A stretch of 17,670 bases of DNA from Emcibacteraceae bacterium (GTDB lineage: Bacteria; Pseudomonadota; Alphaproteobacteria; Sphingomonadales; Emcibacteraceae): NCBI GenBank assembly GCA_016763335.1, contig JAESUD010000008.1, positions 1 through 17,670 of the forward strand. Reading direction: 5' to 3'. A program made the position numbers and the translations under genes. How positions within the stretch are numbered: the stretch's first letter is position 1; each line of letters begins with the position of its first letter. This document shows positions 15,465 to 17,670 of this stretch, piece after piece. Under the pieces are notes generated by a model. The model was given only the letters and a program-made list of their open reading frames with translations. It did no database searches and was not told the origin of the DNA.

Positions 15465-16367
15465 CTATTCAGCAGCGCCGAGTTTTAAATTCGGTTTTCC
15501 TTGCAACATATCTTTATGTTTCAATATTGCTTTGGCCGTAAAGTCCATAAGCGTTTTTACGCGTAAGGTATGACGAAGATCTCTATGGATTAGGAGCCAA
15601 AGATCGCACATGAGCTCAGTTTTTCCGGGTGGTAATCGCATTAAGTCAGGTTCAGAGTCCGCAAAGTGGCAGCCTAGAGGTGAAATTCCCATCCCTGCTT
15701 TTACCGCAGCAATCATATTATCCGGATCACTTATGATATGTTTAATTGGTGCTTTTGGAAAAATACTGTTTTTAATATGCTCTTCATGCATCGCTGAATT
15801 ACTTTTCACTAACCACGCTGGTGATGTCGGGTCATTTTCATCGCAAATTTTCTGCCATAATTCTTTTGATACATAATTTGACATTGCCATGGATACAACA
15901 CTGCGTCCAATTAAGTTTTCCGGTGGATCGCTTGTAATCCTGATTGCTAAGTCTGCTTCTCTCTTGTTCATGTCGGCAAGTTCATATGAACAGTTAATGT
16001 CCAATTTAATGTCAGGGTAAAGTACGCAAAACTCTGCCAATTCTTCAATTAAAAAAGCAGTCCCCAAGGCAGAGGGAAGTGTGATGCGGATTGTGCCACT
16101 CATTAAATCGTCTCTACCGATAATGCGGCGGTCAACGCTGGCAATTTCTTCTTCTATGTTAATAGCTGTTTTTAGAAAGTCTTCACCGGCTGAGGTTAAT
16201 AAATAACCTTGTGGCATCCGTTCAAATAGTCTGACATTCAGACTTTCTTCGAAAGACGTAATTCGGCGCGATACCGTGGAATGATTTACTTTTAATTTTA
16301 AGGCTGCATTTCTGACAGATCCCTGTCTTGCTACCGCGAGGAACACTCTTATGTCATCCCAATTCAT
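15465..16367 (-). CDS. LysR-family transcriptional regulator
   Basis: A 300-residue regulator from the ATG at 16367. The N-terminal helix-turn-helix is typical: MNWDDIRVFLAVARQGSVRNAA, HSTVSRRITSFEESLNVRLFER and GYLLTSAGEDF within about the first 65 residues. The effector-binding domain covers about 90-290, with DLMSGTIRITLPSALG at its start. The frame extends 15 codons further to 16412, but GGGAG stands 7 nt before the 16367 ATG, and family members of this type start at MNWDD. The longer start would also cover one of the two LysR-type boxes. It is divergent from the RND exporter gene, the most likely target. Its stop is 5 bp from the end of the peptidase remnant. Confidence 0.93.
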   Translation of the reverse strand: MNWDDIRVFLAVARQGSVRNAALKLKVNHSTVSRRITSFEESLNVRLFERMPQGYLLTSAGEDFLKTAINIEEEIASVDRRIIGRDDLMSGTIRITLPSALGTAFLIEELAEFCVLYPDIKLDINCSYELADMNKREADLAIRITSDPPENLIGRSVVSMAMSNYVSKELWQKICDENDPTSPAWLVKSNSAMHEEHIKNSIFPKAPIKHIISDPDNMIAAVKAGMGISPLGCHFADSEPDLMRLPPGKTELMCDLWLLIHRDLRHTLRVKTLMDFTAKAILKHKDMLQGKPNLKLGAAE

Positions 16368-16390
16368 TTTTTTCTCCCGAATCATTATAC

Positions 16391-16409
16391 TTGTGCAATT
16401 ATGCAACAA
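16391..16409. promoter_or_regulatory. Candidate LysR box 1 (TTGT-N11-ACAA)
   Basis: TTGT at 16391-16394 and ACAA at 16406-16409 are perfect inverted arms around 11 bases, the classic T-N11-A layout of LysR-type sites. The site begins 24 bp before the LysR ATG, suiting autoregulation. Confidence 0.5.
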
Positions 16410-16429
16410 CAAAAGGCAAAAATAAAGAC

Positions 16430-16448
16430 TTGTGTTGCAAATTTACAG
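16430..16448. promoter_or_regulatory. Candidate LysR box 2 (TTGT-N11-ACAG)
   Basis: TTGT at 16430-16433 and ACAG at 16445-16448 repeat the box 1 layout with one mismatch. The two boxes start 39 bp apart. This one lies about 48-66 bp before the RND exporter ATG, where a LysR activator could contact polymerase. Confidence 0.45.
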
Positions 16449-16495
16449 TATTATATTCGACCATAAGAGAAATTATAAATGATATTGGACTAGGT

Positions 16496-17670
16496 ATGCC
16501 TCAGAATAATACAGAAACAAAAAAAGATTTCGCCGTTTCTTATGCGCACTTTATTTTAAAATGGCGGTGGATGGTTATTATATTTAGCTTGCTCGTCACA
16601 TTTGTGGCAGCTAGTGGGCTTCAACATTTGGGATTTGCATCAGATTACCGTGTGTTTTTCGGCAAAGATAATCCCCAACTTAAAGCCTTTGAAGAAATGC
16701 AAAAAGTTTATTCAAAGGATGACAATATCTTATTTGTCATTAAACCTAATGAAGGTGATGTTTTTACACCTAAATTGCTAAGAGGCATACAGGATTTAAC
16801 AGAAAAAGCGTGGAAGGCCCCATTCAGTACACGTGTGGATAGTTTGACCAATTTTCAACATTCATATGCCGTGGAAGACGATTTAATTGTAGAAGACCTT
16901 GTGCATAAATCCAATGCCCTTGCGCCAAGTGACCTTGCCAGAATTAAAGATATAGCTCTGAATGACCCCCTTCTTGTTAAAAGGCTAATTTCAACGGACG
17001 GTACAACGACGGCTGTTAATATAACCTTCAGTCTGCCGCAAAAGGAACTAACTGAAATTCCGATTACTATGGAATTTGTCCGAAACCTTGCGGATGAATT
17101 TCGCGCTAACAATCCAGATACAGAGCTAGCAGTAACAGGAATGGTTGCTATGAATGCTGCTTTTTTTGAAGCAAGCATGAAAGACATGTCAACGTTAATT
17201 CCTATAATGTATGGGGTGTTGCTGTTGGCCACGTTCCTTGTGCTGCGTTCTATTAGTGGTACTGTCGCGACTTTATTCGTTATTGCGCTTTCTGCAATCG
17301 CGGCTATGGGGGTAGGTGGTTGGCTTGGTATTAAACTGACACCGCCATCTGCAATTGCGCCAACTATTATTTTAACCATTGCGATCGCAGATTCTATTCA
17401 CATACTGGTGACAATGTTCAGTTCGATGCGTGCTGGTATGACCAAGTATGATGCAATCGTTGAAAGTTTGCGGGTTAATTTCGGGCCAGTCTTTCTTACA
17501 AGCCTAACAACCATCATTGGTTTCTTAAGCTTAAATTTCAGCGATTCACCACCTTTTGGTGATCTTGGGAATATTACGGCGGCGGGTGTTGCCGGGGCGT
17601 GGTTTTATTCAATCTTGCTTTTACCTGTATTGATGTCGCTCTTACCTGTACGGGTAAAAGAAAGCAAAAC
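16496..17670 (+). CDS. RND/MMPL-family exporter (partial, runs off right edge)
   Basis: The frame is open from the ATG at 16496 to the window edge, giving 391 codons of a protein that is usually about 770-850 residues. A cytoplasmic tail (MPQNNTETKK) leads to a first membrane helix at about 27-43. A periplasmic domain follows, with DYRVFFGKDNPQLKAFEEM near 50-69, the usual start in COG1033 'predicted RND superfamily exporters'. A block of membrane helices comes next, with IAIADSIHILVTMFSSMR carrying the conserved acidic residue for proton coupling, then SLTTIIGFLSLNFSDSPPFGDLG. This is the first of two MMPL repeats; the second is outside the window. Such proteins move lipids or hydrophobic compounds, but the substrate is unknown. 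GGA lies upstream of the ATG. It is divergent from the LysR gene, with two candidate LysR boxes between. Confidence 0.9.
   Translation, partial: MPQNNTETKKDFAVSYAHFILKWRWMVIIFSLLVTFVAASGLQHLGFASDYRVFFGKDNPQLKAFEEMQKVYSKDDNILFVIKPNEGDVFTPKLLRGIQDLTEKAWKAPFSTRVDSLTNFQHSYAVEDDLIVEDLVHKSNALAPSDLARIKDIALNDPLLVKRLISTDGTTTAVNITFSLPQKELTEIPITMEFVRNLADEFRANNPDTELAVTGMVAMNAAFFEASMKDMSTLIPIMYGVLLLATFLVLRSISGTVATLFVIALSAIAAMGVGGWLGIKLTPPSAIAPTIILTIAIADSIHILVTMFSSMRAGMTKYDAIVESLRVNFGPVFLTSLTTIIGFLSLNFSDSPPFGDLGNITAAGVAGAWFYSILLLPVLMSLLPVRVKESK

Noticed and set aside
16855..17379. A 174-codon open frame on the minus strand, with hydrophobic Ala/Ser/Ile-rich product
   Set aside because: It lies fully inside the RND exporter frame, whose protein has clear family motifs. 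The antisense product has no recognisable pattern and no ribosome site of note.

Overview
The window is AT-rich and gene-dense. Two TonB-dependent outer-membrane receptors, a FecI/FecR pair, a COG4798-type exported methyltransferase and the general gene style point to a Gram-negative proteobacterium. A low-GC alphaproteobacterium (for example a Kordiimonadales or Emcibacterales relative) or a marine gammaproteobacterium fits best. This is inferred from protein style only. No rRNA, tRNA, CRISPR array, transposase or phage gene was seen, so this looks like ordinary chromosomal accessory and transport DNA.

Left block (1-4187, minus strand): a cell-surface-signalling iron or heme uptake cluster. 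The order of transcription is ECF sigma factor (FecI type), FecR-type anti-sigma regulator, then a TonB receptor carrying the N-terminal STN signalling domain. Running off the left edge is the first 17 codons of what looks like a PepSY-type membrane protein. AT-rich Fur-like sites lie before the sigma gene and before the receptor gene.

Second block (4258-7299): two PLP enzymes diverge from a 109-bp intergenic region. One is a Cys/Met-metabolism (transsulfuration-type) enzyme and the other is of the D-cysteine desulfhydrase/ACC deaminase family. A FadR/FCD-type GntR regulator follows the second. Together they suggest a small sulfur amino acid catabolic unit, possibly releasing sulfide, but the substrates are inferred.

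Third block (7342-11231): an HxlR-family regulator faces away from a second TonB receptor, which is followed by a signal-peptide-bearing SAM methyltransferase-like protein and a strong intrinsic terminator. The 421-bp divergent region holds four 17-bp dyads of the form ACTTGC-N5-GCAAGT. They form two pairs, and both pairs have exactly the same 37-bp spacing. This is the clearest unexplained regulatory structure in the window.

Fourth block (11306-17670): a MATE-family exporter converges with, and overlaps by 4 bp, an orphan EvgS/BvgS-like sensor kinase with two tandem periplasmic solute-binding domains. Next comes a 69-codon remnant of the C-terminus of an S9-family serine peptidase. A LysR regulator then diverges from an RND/MMPL-family exporter that is cut off by the right edge. 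Two TTGT-N11-ACA(A/G) LysR-type boxes sit between these last two genes.
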